Source: Latrodectus hesperus
Lineage: Eukaryota; Arthropoda; Arachnida; Araneae; Theridiidae
Assembly: GCA_037975125.1 (NCBI GenBank)
Contig: CM075857.1
Span: 94,334,214-94,398,213, forward strand
Length of the DNA: 64,000 nucleotides
Reading direction: 5' to 3'
Shown here: positions 1 to 13,532 of the stretch, piece after piece
How the letters are laid out: every line of letters begins with the position of its first letter
How positions within the stretch are numbered: position 1 is the first letter of the stretch
Translations under genes and position numbers: made by a program
The notes under the pieces: generated by a model
Database searches by the model: none
What the model was told of the DNA's origin: nothing
What the model saw: the letters and a program-made list of their open reading frames with translations, nothing else

Positions 1-2
1 TT

Positions 3-5
<3 letters not shown>

Positions 6-44
<39 letters not shown>
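6..44. repeat. (TA)n microsatellite
   Basis: Uninterrupted TA dinucleotide array at the window start. Confidence 0.95.
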
Positions 45-48
<4 letters not shown>

Positions 49-679
49 ATAACTATTCCTATTTTATTATTTTTCACGATGCTCTTAAAGGATTCGAAAA
101 AAATTAAATGTTACAATAAAATTTTCTCTTATGATTTATTTTGAATTTTAATAATTAAAATATTTTATTTATAATTTTTTCTATAATATACTAACAACAT
201 AATAATATTTAATTTTTTCCTCTTTTAACTATAATTTCATTTAAAAATTATTATCTACTTCAATCTTTAAGCATTTGTGTTTAATTTTAATTTTAAAGCA
301 TTTTTGTGTTTAATAATTAATACCAGTTTTATTTTACCTGTTCAGTCATTCCTCACAGGAACAAATAAGAGTTCTCTGTCATCAAGTCAGTTAAAATTCA
401 ATTTCGTTTCCTTTTCTATTGTAATTTAAATACTCTTATACTTACTCCATGTAAATTCATGTTTTTTCTTACATTTATATGTATTAGCAATCATAATAAT
501 TAATTACTGTCTTGAGTACATTTATAATATATTTTTAAATGTTTAATACTGCTATATTTTTTAGATTTACTTAAAAAACTTTTATTTTTAATTTCTAATT
601 TTAATTGTATGAATATTTTAATTCAAAGCGGTCGGTCTGGAAGAGTTCACAATTCATTTGAATATTGTCTATTCTTTTG
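45..679. other. AT-rich non-coding DNA
   Basis: No gene, tRNA or recognisable repeat seen. Confidence 0.5.
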
Positions 680-689
680 AATATTTCCA

Positions 690-785
<96 letters not shown>

Positions 786-794
786 GGAAATATT
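680..794. repeat. (TA)n array framed by an 11-bp inverted repeat
   Basis: AATATTTCCAC (680-690) and GTGGAAATATT (784-794) are perfect inverted partners on either side of a self-complementary TA array with GTAT interruptions, so the whole segment can form one long hairpin. Confidence 0.8.
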
Positions 795-1150
795 ATATAT
801 ATATATAATAACACTATAGTGTTATTTTTGGGTATTGTAATTACGGTTTAAAAACTTGCAATTTTAATTAATTTTGCTGAAAGTTAAACCTAATTTGATT
901 TAACATCTAATTTCGAAAGTAATTAAAGTCAGTAGAACAAAAAAAATTGTCACTTTTTAAATAGAACATTTTTCTTAACTTAAAAATTTTACAATAACGT
1001 TTCAGAGAATTTCTTCCAGTTTTTCTATATTACATATTTTTGATGAAAGTAAAGAAAACAAAGCGAAATAGAATCCTTATTTCAGATTATATTATTTCAA
1101 CTTTACTTCACTATAACTGTAATAATACAAATGCCTAAAGCTGCAGTTTG
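795..1150. other. AT-rich non-coding DNA
   Basis: No feature recognised. Confidence 0.4.
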
Positions 1151-1480
1151 CGCCATGATAATTTGCAATTACTTTTCACCTCCTAGCCCCTCACATTGGC
1201 GGGCAGTTGGTCAGTGTTTTTAGCCAAACAACCGGCCTGAGCATTCTTCTGGTGGAAATGGGTGTGGTCATGTGACTCTGCCGGGCTCCATGACAACGGA
1301 AGGGAAAGAAGAAGGGAAGCGATCCATGACCTTGAGAATCGGGCGGGTGCCGTTAGAGACGCAGTTTCCAAGGCAACCAGAAACCCGTTAGGAGGGAAAA
1401 AAGAGATGGAAGCCAATATTCCCGTAGGGACATGTGCATCACTTTGAAGGCGACAGTCTCTCACACAGCTTCATGTCAGC
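1151..1480. other. GC-richer islet, function unknown
   Basis: A 330-bp block with several CpGs and purine-rich runs stands out from the AT-rich surroundings. Open frames on both strands lack family similarity. It could be a regulatory region, an old SINE or a non-coding exon. Confidence 0.3.
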
Positions 1481-2700
1481 CCTGTTTCTTAACTTTTTCC
1501 CTTTATTTTTTCCCCTCACACCTTCGCAGTAATCCATCTGTTGGAGATTTATAGAGTAAGAATTTTTCCCTACCTTCCCCCCTACACTCCACACTCTTAT
1601 ACTCCTTACAGAAAACATTTTTCAAACAGTAAAGAATTGATGAAAGCAGGAACAGATTGGGCAACCGCGGCATGGAAGCTGACATCTGAACTTCAAAGGG
1701 AAATTTTTTTCCCCTCAGGATTTTGTCGTTGAGATTTATGAGAAAACAAACCTGACTTACGCCTTTGCTTAATTGACTGTTAATTTTGTTCTTGAGGAAG
1801 AAAAATCCCTTTTAATAATTAATTACACCTCTTGATAGGGAATTTCTCTTTTTATCGGAACCTTAAGCAATTCTTAACTGATTAAATGAGGAAATAGAAT
1901 TTGCGAATAGATTTTTAAGTATTTATTTATAGCAACAAACAGTAAACATAGCCTATTATTCGAATCAATTGAAACAAAAAGTGTCAGGTTAATCAAAATA
2001 TTGGATAACTGAATATTGAATTTTAATGGAGAAAAGGTTAGTTTATCTTGATGAAATTTAAAATATACTAAATGTAATTTTGAGATGTATTATAAAATAA
2101 TTGGTGAGAAATATTTGTAAACTGTTTAACTATAAATATGAATCAATATTGTATGTGTACAGTGCAACGAAAGGCACAATAAAAATATCATTATTATTTT
2201 TTTTATTTATTGAGAAAAATCATTCATTTTTTTATTTACAACTGAACATTGTCACTAAATTATGTCATCTTTACTAAAACAATTTTATTTCAGTCAAATT
2301 ATTTTCGTCATATTATTTGGTGACACAATCATCACCAAATAACATGACAAATATATTCGGTTGATTGACGATCAGTTAATTAATAATATAATGTAAACGC
2401 ATTAAATATTAATGTATAACACATTAATTATATTAAATTTATATTTTCATTAAAAATTTATTATTATTATATTTAAATTACATTAAATATGTTTTATGCT
2501 TACATGTCTCGTTAAAAAAAATTACATATAATACGCTATGAAATTTCCTTACAGTTTCCTTTTAATTTTGATCCACTTAATATGTTATTAAATAATTTTA
2601 TTTGCTTCAGACAATTAGCATTCAAGTATGTAAATTTTATGACAAAAATACACCAATTATTTTCTTTTAACTTCCGAACTTCCGCTTTATGTTTTTTTGA

Positions 2701-2705
<5 letters not shown>
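1481..2705. other. AT-rich non-coding DNA
   Basis: No coding sequence recognised. The inverted pair TTTGGTGACA (2319) and ATCACCAAATAACATGACAA nearby makes a small hairpin at 2296-2350. Confidence 0.4.

Positions 2706-2749
<44 letters not shown>
2706..2749. repeat. (TA)n microsatellite
   Basis: Uninterrupted TA array. Confidence 0.95.
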
Positions 2750-2752
<3 letters not shown>

Positions 2753-3980
2753 AGCGTAAGAGAAAATTTTATCAGGTCGTAAAAATATTTATGATTATTT
2801 TGAATGATATTTATCAAATATTTATGATATAGTAAAATATGATATGAAAATATGATAAAGAAAAAATATTTATGATATAATCAGATTCACTTCTAATGAC
2901 ATACAGAATATTAAACAATTTTTGTCTTTTTCTATATACAATCTTAAAAAATGTCTCATGCTAATACATTAATTCGTTTAAAAAAAACAGCAAAATTAAT
3001 TCTATTAAATAGTTCTATATTTTTATAACTAAACATATATGACGAAAATATTTTAAATAAATGGAATTAAAATTATTAATTACTTAATTCTAAATTTCTT
3101 ATGTGTTAGGTATTGTATTCGAACGTAATATTTCAATAGCATCGTGCTTTGTATTCAAATGTAACACATTTAAATTATTATACTTTAAAATGGCCAAAAA
3201 CATTTAATATTTTTAAGATAGCCGAAATTGGTGTATAAGTAGAATTTTAAGATGGCCAAAATTAAAAACAAGCATGTTTGAACTATCATTCTAATAAGAT
3301 ATGTTAAAAAAATTTCTATCAAATACAAACCAAATAATTTTGAGTATCATTCTTCTGATTATATTTTCATCAATCTTTTTCACCTGAAGTTTTTGGTATT
3401 TAATTTTCCTTCAAAAGATTTTTTTTTAATTTTACATATCTATATCAAAGTATATCTTTGTCTCTGTCACTATTATTAAAAGTATTCGTCTTCCCTTTGA
3501 AGCATTTGTTGAACAATTAAAAAAAAGCACATTTTTCAAACTTTAATGATTTAAAAAATATTCCAAAAATATTTTTACTCAAATATTTTTTTAACATATC
3601 TGATTCAGTATTTTAGAACTTTTGTTTTTAATAAAAAGCTGTATCTTATTTTTTGAAAAATTAATGTGTTTTTTAAATAATAAATGGTTGCAAAAATAAA
3701 TAAAATAAAAAATTAATTTTGATTCAAGCGTTTTATAAGTCTGCGATAAATGTGAGTTTATTTGATTAAATATCACAATATCACATTTTTACGCGAAAAA
3801 AATTTTAGTTACTTCTTATTCTTTTTTTTAAAAAATAGTTAATCATCGAAATGAAACCCATTTTCTTGCCAGAAAACATTAAGGTGTAGAAAAAAAAGTA
3901 AATAAAACTTATTTCCAATTATTTCATTTTTGATATTTAGCTTGAAAATTTCGTCAGTAATGTTATTGAAATAAATACAG
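2750..3980. other. AT-rich non-coding DNA
   Basis: Only short AT-rich frames; nothing supportable. Confidence 0.5.
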
Positions 3981-3986
3981 AGATTT

Positions 3987-4040
3987 CATTGGCCACCACT
4001 GTATTCTCCAGACCCTATTCCTCTTGATTTTTTACAATAG
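3987..4040 (+). pseudogene. Possible Tc1/mariner transposase scrap
   Basis: The frame reads HWPP-YSPD-PLDF, resembling the conserved W-PP-SPD-P-DF block around the third catalytic acid of mariner-like DDE transposases. A stop follows at once. Only about 18 residues match, so confidence is low. Confidence 0.35.
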
Positions 4041-4545
4041 AAGTTAATCAATTATGAAAAGTACAAAAGAAATGGAACTTCCTAAAACACTAGTTTCTTT
4101 CTATTCCAATAGCTCATTTAAGTGTTTGCAATTTTTTCATTTTCTTTGAAGGAGAATAATTAACTTTGAAAGAAAATGCTCAGAAAATTTAATATAAATG
4201 ATGTATTTTACTGTAATAAATCACACCTTATATAAAAACTTTATATTTTTTCAATTATGTATGTGATTTTTATTTTGTTTTATAAATCTCATTAATACAT
4301 TATATTTTTGAAGAAAGTTTTTGTAATGAAATATTAAGCTATAAAAGTATATAACGTTATAGCTTTTCAAAAAATTTGCAGAACATATGCAGTGTCATCT
4401 TAGTTTAGTAATTAATTTCATAAGAAATAATTAAATTTAATCATTTTTCAATATTTGTTGCCAACCACATTTGCAGAGATTTTAATCGATGATATTTATT
4501 ATAAAATTTAAAATTCACAAGATATCTTTGGATTTTTTTCAAAAC

Positions 4546-5065
4546 TTGTGTGTTTCAGATAAAGTAAAAATTTTCCTCCTATTTTAGGCAGATTAAATTT
4601 CGTCTAAAAATGTTAAAATCTTAAATTAAAGGATTAACACACAATTTTGTTAATTTATGAACTTAAAATAACGAAGTACTTATGCTACAATCATTTTATA
4701 TACCTGATTAAATAAAAGATAATATAATATTATTAAAGTATTTTTTTCAGAAATTATTTATTTTATCAGTGTTATGCGAGATATTAGATTTTTGTGCCGT
4801 GGTAAAAAATTTGTGTGTTTCAGATAAAGTAAAAATTATTTTAAGCAGATTAAATTTCTCGTCTAAAAATGTTAAAATCTTATATTAAAGGATTAACACA
4901 CAATTTTGTTAATTTATGAATTTAAAATAACGACGTATTTATACCAACAATCATTTTATGTATACCTGATTAAATAAAAATAATATAATATTATTAAAGT
5001 ATTTTTTCAGAAATTATTTATTTTATCAGTGTTATGCGAGATATTAGATTTTTGTGCCGTAGAAA
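4546..5065 (+). repeat. Tandem duplication, about 265-bp unit, two copies
   Basis: TTGTGTGTTTCAGATAAAGT starts at 4546 and again at 4811. Both copies continue through TTAAAGGATTAACACACAAT, TCAGTGTTATGCGAGATATT and TTTTTGTGCCGT, with small indels. Non-coding. Confidence 0.85.
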
Positions 5066-7760
5066 AAAAATTTCTATAATTAAAAACAAAAAATTTTCTT
5101 AAAAAAAATTGATTCTTAAAATATAACAATTTTCTATAAGAAATATATTTACAAAGTATAAGTGTCTTCATTTCCAATAAAGTTAAGCAATTTTTGTCCA
5201 GTTCAAAAATTTTTGTAAGAGTTCAAAATGTAAGGCAAACTTCGTTTTTAATGGTTTGTAGAACGTGGCGAAAAATATTGACAGTAAAGCAATTTTCTAT
5301 CGATACTCCATGTTGGATAAAAGGGAAAAAAATTGGCACCACCTTCTACTTCTTATTCTATTTGAAGTCCCTCCTACTGGCAGAGAGGGGTGGGGGAGGA
5401 GAAGGGGGCTCTCTCCACCCCTGATCCACGCTTAGAGTGGTGTCCAGATGTCGAAATCAATCAACTCAGGTCTCTAAATGAAACTTAACTCCTATGTGTA
5501 CGCGCGTGTGGAACTTCCCTTCACTTCAGTTCGGCCTTCATAAAATCGTTTTCAATAGTTAGAAATCGGGTCAGGAAGAATACAGTGTAGGAGTCGTTGG
5601 ATTTTTTTTTTCCTTTTAAATAAAACGGAAAAAAGGATATAGAATTTTGTGAACATAAAATTTATTTGTTTGGTTTCTACAATCTACTATTATTGAAACA
5701 GATTAAAAAAATTTGAATGCAACTGACAAAAACGATATATTTTGAATGTATTCTAAATAAATTATTATTATTTTTTTTGGCATGAAAAAGTAGAAATAAA
5801 AACATGGTTTTCATGTTGGAAGCTTATACATTATTATAAAGCTTTTGTGTTGTTTTTAAACTAGTTTTAAATTTTTTGTTGTTTGACATTATTTAAACAA
5901 ATTAGAACTTTCCGGATATTTTTTGTACAAATTTAAAAATTGATATTAAATGATGGAGTCAAAAAAAAAATAGTTGATAAACAAAATATTGAATTAGAGA
6001 AATTCCATGTTAAAAATTTAATTTTTGAACCCACCAATATAATATAATCTAAGTTTATAAATATTTGAATTAAAAATGTTTGCTTAAAATTCGACATTAA
6101 TAAATAATAGAAGTCTGATTTAAATCATCACCAGTAATAGAAATCATATGCTAATATTAAGGTTTTATAAACATAACAAAAACAAACCAGTTGAGTTTTA
6201 TAAAGGGGTTACATTTTCTTATTAATGAATGTGACATTATTACATTAATACGTATAATTACTATTATAAATAAAATAATAATTACATGTTTTGGATATTT
6301 TTGTGGATCTTTAATATATCAACATATGCTATTTCAGAAATCCTAATCAAATTGAAGATCAAAGTTAGAAAAATGTTTTCAAATTTATTTTCTTAATTTT
6401 GGATTTGTTTTTTGTTTATTCTATTAAATTTTCTCTTTTTATTTCTTTTATATATTTAAACGATTATTTAAGTTTTATTGAGAATTGATGATTTTTACAT
6501 ATCACCTAGCAACAAATAAGTTTCAATTCTGAATTAAGAATGTGTTTCTAGTTTACCAGAATGAATAAACGAAGTATAAATTTCAATTTTAAAATTTCTA
6601 AAATTTTTGAAAATAGTTTATATAAATGAATTATTTTGTTTTACAAATATTAAAATAAAAATATAATGGGCCTATATAAATTAGAGATGCAATTTATAAA
6701 TAATTTAACTGTATTTTATTTTTTAAACTTAAAATCATGGGAAATCCTGAAGTATAATTTCGAAAGTTTTTCTAAATTTACAACTCTTTTGAGAATATGA
6801 ATTTTAATAACTCTAAAATCACCAAAATAAACAAAAACTTTAAAAATTTGATTGAAATAAAATTCAAAAATTCTAGACAGCATAAACCATTTGTTAAATT
6901 AAAGTTTTCGAAAATGATATGTAAATATAATAAATACAAACGAAAGTTAAAATAAATATAAAATTATAAACTATTCATTCGCAACAATTTTATCTTTTGA
7001 TAGGTATGAGTCTTAATGCTTGCAATTTTTCTAAAAAATGCATAAATTTTCAAATTAAAATTTTTTGAATGATTAAAAGAAAATAAATTAAAAATTTGTA
7101 TCACGAGAAATATATAATTTTGACTGTTTTCTAAAATTGAATGCAAAGTGTTTGCTTATATGTTAAATACTCTTCATACATTTTAATGGTAAAATAATTT
7201 CCAAAACTTTAAATAAAAAAAATAATAAAATAAAAAAACAGAAAATTCTCAAATAAGATCAAAAGAATAATAATTAATTAAAAGGTTATTTAATATAGAG
7301 CAAATTATTATTTTCTTTTCATAAGAATAATGATGTGTGTGTGTGTGTGTGATATATTTTAACAAATGAATGGCTAGGTTCATCAATTAAACTTTATTCG
7401 GTGTTCTACGCATGCGCAAGAATTTTTTAAAATTAATTTTTGGCTAAACTTTAGAATAATGAAACGAATTTAAGAATTTTCATTTGCTATAAGATTCTGT
7501 GTCTATAGTCATATTTCTTAAATATTTGTCGCAAGGTTATCCTTTTTCACTACGTTACTATAGCAACAAGAACTCAACAGCTAATGTAATAGTGTTTGCT
7601 GCACCTAAACTTCAGTTAGAAATTAGATTCCGTCGTTCAAAGTCTTAACATTGTGGCTTTAAGATATTTAATAATAATAATTTTTAAAAAATGCTGGTCG
7701 TGATGATTTGGTTGGGAAAGTCACTATTCTCGTGATTATTATCGATTAACACCGATAGCT
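5066..7760. other. AT-rich non-coding DNA with one GC-richer patch
   Basis: 5380-5560 is GC-richer and contains AGGGGTGG/CCACCCCT, which can pair, but I recognise no gene. A short (TG)n lies at 7334-7350. The remainder is AT-rich with no supportable coding region. Confidence 0.4.
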
Positions 7761-7835
7761 GTTGGGGCACATCAGCTCAGGTGTTGACCTCGTCACTTGA
7801 CCAAGATTCACTATTACGAGATGATTGCCTTTACT
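7761..7835 (+). repeat. Degenerate SINE family-F fragment
   Basis: CAGCTCAGGTGTTGACCTCG and TCACTTGACC match the middle of family F (CAGCTCAGGTGTGGCCTCG) seen at 14592-14994 and elsewhere. Confidence 0.5.
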
Positions 7836-8067
7836 TATTTGCTTTAGTAGGCAATAATAAGTAGCCAGAAACGAATAACAAACAAAAAAATAAAGACTGC
7901 TAGAAATCAAATCAAATCGATATATATTGCAAAGGAGAAAACCAAGAAAAATGCTATGAAGTGAGGCCTCATTGATTAGAAATTTCAATAAGCTATACAG
8001 TTGATAAGTCTGAAAAATAATTTAGCCAAATATTGCTTACTTTCATGATTTTTGAAGGCTTATTTGT

Positions 8068-8275
8068 CACTCAAAGGTGCACACTGGAGCTTACTGGACC
8101 TTGCGAGAGATGGATAGTTGAAATGAGATGACCGGGGGTCAGGTGGGGAGGTGTTGCCACCCTGCCACCCATGACCCGAGACACCAACTTGTGCGAAGCA
8201 CAGGAATCCATCACAAGTTAGGGTCTCAGGGAGTGGGGAGCAGGACACGACAAGTGCACGGTTTCACATTGGTCA
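8068..8275. other. GC-rich islet with short hairpin
   Basis: About 200 bp far richer in GC than its flanks. AACTTGTG and CACAAGTT form an 8-bp inverted pair near 8186-8220. No family was recognised; it may be an unclassified repeat. Confidence 0.3.
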
Positions 8276-8863
8276 ACCTGTAAAAGAAAATAATTCATAA
8301 ATTATAGATTAAAAATACACTTTTTTTACAGTTAAATTTTAAAAAATTTAATATTTCTTAACAATAATTAGTTATATTATATTTCTAATAAATTAACAAC
8401 TAATGATTTTTAATCATTCAATATTTAAATTTTCAATGTGCAGATAGGCTAGATTCTTTGTTAAAAGGCGCGCATACACTATTAAAATTTAGCGAATCTC
8501 AGCCCGAGTAAAAGCAGTACCACCAAAAATGTTACGGATTTAAAAATTTTTAAAACATAAAGTATAGAGTAGAAATACTCTCACAGTTTCAATAATATTA
8601 ATATGTCAATTGGCCAAAATAAAAAAACCAACAATATAAATACAAATGCAACTCAAATGTAATTATAAAATAGGGCTTAAAGTGAACATACATACGGAAT
8701 TAAGTACCAACAAAGTCACTGTCATGAAAAAATGCACTATTTTGGCACAAATGTATGGCTTTCCTGCCCGTGGTACAGGACAGCAAAGTCAATTGTGCTT
8801 CGACAACCCAAAGTTTACAAAATTAAAAAATAAATAACTAATATGTATACATATATAAATATA

Positions 8864-8869
8864 TATATT

Positions 8870-8931
<62 letters not shown>
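8864..8931. repeat. (TA)n microsatellite adjoining a SINE
   Basis: TA array directly before a family-C SINE; a shorter (TA)n follows the SINE at 9234-9252. Confidence 0.9.
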
Positions 8932-8934
<3 letters not shown>

Positions 8935-9232
8935 GCCAATCGATGGCTGAGTGGTTAGCGCTCCTGACTCCTGAGCTGTGGGTCTCGGGTTTGAATCCCG
9001 GTTCGGGCATGGATGTTGCTTTCTTTCTCTGTTCTCTCGGTGTTTCTCTGTCCTTTCTTCTGTGATGATGTATGAATGTAGCTCACCCTATAAACGGGTT
9101 GTATGGCTGCGGGTAATGCTACTCGCCTCCGTGACTTGGTTCACAGGTGCTCGCTGGGTAACTACAAAATGAGCAGCAGTTTCTGGCCTTGTTATGACTT
9201 AGGTCCGTCACCCAAGTGTGCCCACCGTTGGA
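8935..9232 (+). mobile_element. SINE family C (tRNA-derived), full length
   Basis: The head GATGGCTGAGTGGTTAGCGC is a class-II-tRNA-like A box and GGGTTTGAATCCCGGTTCG a B box. The body, including ACCCTATAAACGGGTT and GACTTGGTTCACAGG, matches copies at 18518-18796 and 45427-45727. It sits inside a TA array, which obscures target duplications. Confidence 0.85.
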
Positions 9233-9658
9233 CATATATATATATATATATAATAAATAATCAAAATATGATTACAAGCAAGCACAGCCCATAAAATACC
9301 GTTCAATAAAAATCAAAAATGCCACACAAATTATCAAAATTAAATCCATAAACCACACAATTAAAACAGTGATATGTAAATATCGAAAAAAAATATTGAA
9401 GAGCATTTTCAAGTTTCTCATACAAGCTTCAAGGCTTGGGTCATCCTTCTGTAGTTTCATAACTATGCCTTATACCAATTAATAAGCATTACAGAATGGA
9501 TCGTTCCATGCAGTTATTGCTATATTATTATTTAATAAATTACTTAAAATTTAATTAATTTTCTTATGTTTTTAAACTATTATACATTTACTAAAAATTA
9601 TATTCTTTTAAATTTTTAGAAATATTTGATTATTCAGTAAATTAAATTTGTTAACTTT

Positions 9659-9679
9659 ATTATATATATATATATATAA
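9659..9679. repeat. Short (TA)n microsatellite
   Basis: About ten TA units. The flanks from 9253 to 10360 are AT-rich DNA in which I see no gene. Confidence 0.85.
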
Positions 9680-10367
9680 AAGAAGAGGTCGATAGCTGAA
9701 TTGGGATTTCACTTCATCCTTATTGTATCTCAGAAAAGGAAGAATATAAGATCTTGTAAGAACTTTAATATGCACATACCACTTCAGCACAACAGTCTAC
9801 TAGATGGTCGGAATGGAACTACCTGCTTTATAAAATGGAGAATAGTGGTATTTCCAATTAGATTATCACAACTATCCAATCTTACAGTTACCAAAATAAC
9901 AGAATGTCTGCAGCAATATATGTTGTCCATTTATATTACAAATAAAAGCGATATATATATTTTTAATTCAAAGAAATTTTAATATATAAATCAGTTTCAC
10001 TATAATTGTATGCTTCATAAAAATTGTTTGAATAAATTCAAACGTTTCAGATTTTTTCAAATTTGTTTAAAAATGCATTAAAGCATTAAATTAAAATAGA
10101 AAATTACATTAATACGTTTTTTTAAATTTGGAAATGTTGCAATTTAAAGTAGTAGGGCAATTTTCTTATTTTATACAAGACGAATGTAGTTTTGAATGTC
10201 ATATTATAAAATTTTTCTTTAAGGACTTGTTTGAAGAATTTCCCACATGAGGATTAGAATAATTTTAAGAAATGCACAAGATTTGTAATCTTATTTCCTT
10301 CATTAGACTCCTGATCCAATGGGTGAATACTCAGTAAAAAAATGTTTGAATAATTAAGCAAAAAAAA

Positions 10368-10482
10368 AATTAATGTTGGCATAAGCAAGGCATTAGACTT
10401 AATATTTAAAAGAGACAGCTTACAAACATTGCAATTATAAATATAGAATTATATTAATTAATGAAATTTTTAAAAATTTAAA
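10368..10482 (+). repeat. Dispersed repeat, copy without SINE insertion
   Basis: AATGTTGGCATAAGCAAGGC and TTGCAATTAT...ATTAATTAAT parallel 45377-45426 joined to 45741-45795. The second copy is interrupted by a family-C SINE, so this one shows the uninterrupted state. Confidence 0.6.
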
Positions 10483-10709
10483 GGGCACTCCGTGGCTGAG
10501 TGGTCAAAGGCATCACTGCTAATCGCTTGAGAGCGTAGGAGTGTGGGTTCGATTCCCACCGTGGCCCTGGGTGTTTATCTTCGTTATTCTTCTGTGGTTG
10601 TACATCTGTCATTGTGCTATTTGTCCTAATATCGACGAAGACTTACAAGCGGATCTCAAGAATCAAGTATACAAGTCTGAATATATGTAATGTAATAAAT
10701 AAATAAAAT
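10483..10709 (+). mobile_element. SINE family D (tRNA-Ser/Leu-like head)
   Basis: The head has CCGTGGCTGAGTGGTCAAAG (A box) and GTGGGTTCGATTCCCACC (B box, perfect stem). The body differs from the other families and ends in TAATAAATAAATAAA. Confidence 0.75.
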
Positions 10710-10751
10710 AGAATCACATTCTTAAAACACTCTTTTTTTACATCAGAAATT

Positions 10752-10815
10752 TACTCCTACGCTCTCAAGCGATTAGCGGAGTGATGCTTTGACCACTGAG
10801 CCACGGAGCGCCCAA
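10752..10815 (-). mobile_element. SINE family D head, inverted fragment
   Basis: Inverse complement of the D head (CGCTCTCAAGCGATTAGC, GACCACTGAGCCACGGAG) only 43 bp from the full copy. TAGAATCACATT (10708) and AATGTGATTCTA (10814) are inverted just outside. Confidence 0.75.
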
Positions 10816-10965
10816 TGTGATTCTAGCATTTATCAAAACTCCAAAGTGGGGCTTTACAAGTAACAAGCAGTATTTGGAATAGTAACCTTTATTATGCAAT
10901 GCAAATTGTTAATGTGGATATCACACTGGAAGAAAAATATCTCTCTTTTTCTTGGTGAGAGTTGA

Positions 10966-11211
10966 AGATGACTACGGATAGGGTGGTCCTAGGTTCGAAT
11001 CCCAGTTCGGGCATGGATGTACTATCTCTCTCTATCTATCCTCTCTTTGTCCTTTCTGTGTATGAATGTGTTATAAATGGTTTCCTACCCTATAAACGGG
11101 TCCCTATGGCATGTGTGTACTGAGGAAGACTCCCCACTAAAATAGGGTTCAGTTGAAAAAGTGGAGCAGCGCACCCCATGTTGCCAGCCTGGCTGGCACA
11201 CGACAACAACA
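10966..11211 (+). mobile_element. SINE family A, 5'-truncated
   Basis: Contains the B box (GGTTCGAATCCCAGTTCGGG), ACCCTATAAACGGGTCCCT and the tail TTGCCAGCCTGGCTGGCACA followed by CGACAACAACAG. The first part of the tRNA head is missing. Confidence 0.8.
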
Positions 11212-11344
11212 GTTGAAGAAATTTCTGAAAAACATATTTCTGCTATTTACGTATTATCCACTCGTTTGTTTACATGGAAAAAATTATATTGGCAAAAGTT
11301 GCAGTTTAGAGATCATGTTCACGTTGTTTACATTTTATTAATTT

Positions 11345-13300
11345 AAGCTCATATTTAAAATGTTTAACACATAGAAGTTTTAAAGTTATTAAAAGTACCA
11401 ATGAAAATGAAATTTGTAACAATTTATTTTAAATATGATATATGTTAAGAGTTACATTTTATTTTTTCTACACTTTGAAAAAATGAGTAAAATTTGCAAG
11501 AATTGAACGATGTTTTTCTGGGGGAAAAGGCTCAGAAATTATTCGTAAAAATCATATTGGTGAGAAAATACCATATTTCTGAAATGAATTCTACATAAAA
11601 AACACAATTGGCTACTTTTCAGGCACTGTATTACAAAAATATGCCAAATTTAAACAATGATCTCTTGAACAAGAAAATATCTAAACCATTGTCAAACGTA
11701 TACATAATAAATCATTCCTTGCCATACCGAGATATTATATTTTTAATTGAAATTTCAAATTTATTTTAATTTAAATATAAAGTCAGGGAAGAGATAAAAT
11801 AATTCTTCGAAATTTAAAATAATTACGAAATGTAATTTAATTCATTTTACTGCAAAATTACTTCATCATTTTATATAAAACTATGAAAAAATTTGCCCCA
11901 TTTCGTGACAACATTTTTGGTGACAATTATTATAGATAATATTTGTCGCCAAATATGAATGTTGCCAGTTTTTCTGTCAAGAAACAGAAATAATGCTCAC
12001 ATTTCATTTATACATGCAACTTAAATATTTATTATTAAAGAATAAAAGTACTCGAGACTAAATTATTTTATATTATGAGGACAAACTAGTCACCAGTTGA
12101 TTATTTGGTTTTTTAAGCAGTTAAAACTCAGATTTTCGGAATTGTGAAGTAGAAGAACTAAAATTTTTTGGCTGTTTCCAAATGGCTAAATGTAAAAAGA
12201 TTTTTGTGGTATATATTCAAACCAAGCAAACTTATTTTGCTCTGAAAGAACATAAAATTTGAAAGATTTTGAATTATAATTAATTTCCTTACTTTTCAAC
12301 CCATATTTCATTTTAAATCAATTTTCATTGTATCACAATCATTAGAATATACTTCATATTTTTATCGATTTAGTAAGTGTTGTAGATATTTAACTCAATT
12401 TAAAGTTTGTTCAGTAATTTTATATAAATGTGATTATTTAAATTAATACATAAATAACAATTAAATTTTATGGAACAAAATAATTTAATTCAATTTACTG
12501 CAAAATTACTTCATCATTTTATATAAAACTATTCATTTCTTATGATCATTAAATTAAATAAAGTTTGAAATATTGTTTTAAGCATACTTTATAAAACATT
12601 CTCAAAAACATGTACGTAAGATGTTGATTACTCGAAATATTTTCAAATAAATTTGCAAATAATATTACACAAAAATATAATATTTGTGTGGAAAAACTAC
12701 AATAATGGTAATAAGAATAATTTTTGAAAATAAGCTAGAAATCTAATAAAAATATTAGAATTTTATGAATATTTTTATAACGCAAATTGGGAAACCAGTA
12801 AAAATTACATGACTCAGTTTTTAACTTGTAGAAAAACATTTTGTTAATTATTCCGATGAATTTGTTATTTTTTTTTTTTTGTACTCACAGAAGATATTGT
12901 GGGATTAAAAAAATTGTGGGATTAAAATATTGTCATTTTTTATGTTTAAGAGAACGAGTTAACTCGTGAGCTGGCCATCTTCTTTCCAAACTATAGAAAT
13001 CCAACAGAACATTGAACAAAACGGGACATTTAACGTTCATTAGGTCTTTCAGCATAGAGCATCTTCAGTCATCTCAGGTATTGAACTCGCTACCTTACGG
13101 TCGCCAGAAAGCCTATTTCTGTCCCAATACTGCTGCTTTAAAGCATTTTATTTTCGCTTTAGAATAAGATTTATCGTGAATAAAATGTATTATAGTTCAT
13201 CAGATATATTGTTCTACAAATAAATAAGAGACTAACCCGATTTCTAAGACCAAACATGTGTATTATCACTTTTACGAGTTTCAATAATCACTTTATTGTC
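11345..13300. other. AT-rich DNA with a degenerate tRNA-like/SINE remnant
   Basis: Mostly featureless. On the minus strand near 13070-13130, GCGAGTTCAATACCTGAGAT resembles a B box, suggesting an old SINE. No coding region. Confidence 0.35.
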
Positions 13301-13532
13301 CAAAAATATTCTTAACCCATTGCCAGTGTCACCCGAATTCAGTTCGTGCAATTACTGCGTGCAGTATCTGTGATGTCCGAAATCAGGTCGAGCAGAAGAA
13401 AAATTAACGTTTCTATTTTCTGAAGTCCGAGCTCAGTTCGTTTCTGCTTTAGGATACTTAATTCCCTATTTTCCTAATAAATGACACAAGTGGTCCTAGT
13501 TTTTTCCAATTCCAAATTTGGTTCTGAAGGTA

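Noticed and set aside
1183..1464. 93-codon frame in the GC-richer islet
   Set aside because: Frames are open on both strands because of base composition; no motif or context supports a gene.
8941..9008. Functional tRNA genes at SINE heads across the window
   Set aside because: Heads are followed by SINE bodies, are repeated with target duplications and have disturbed stems.
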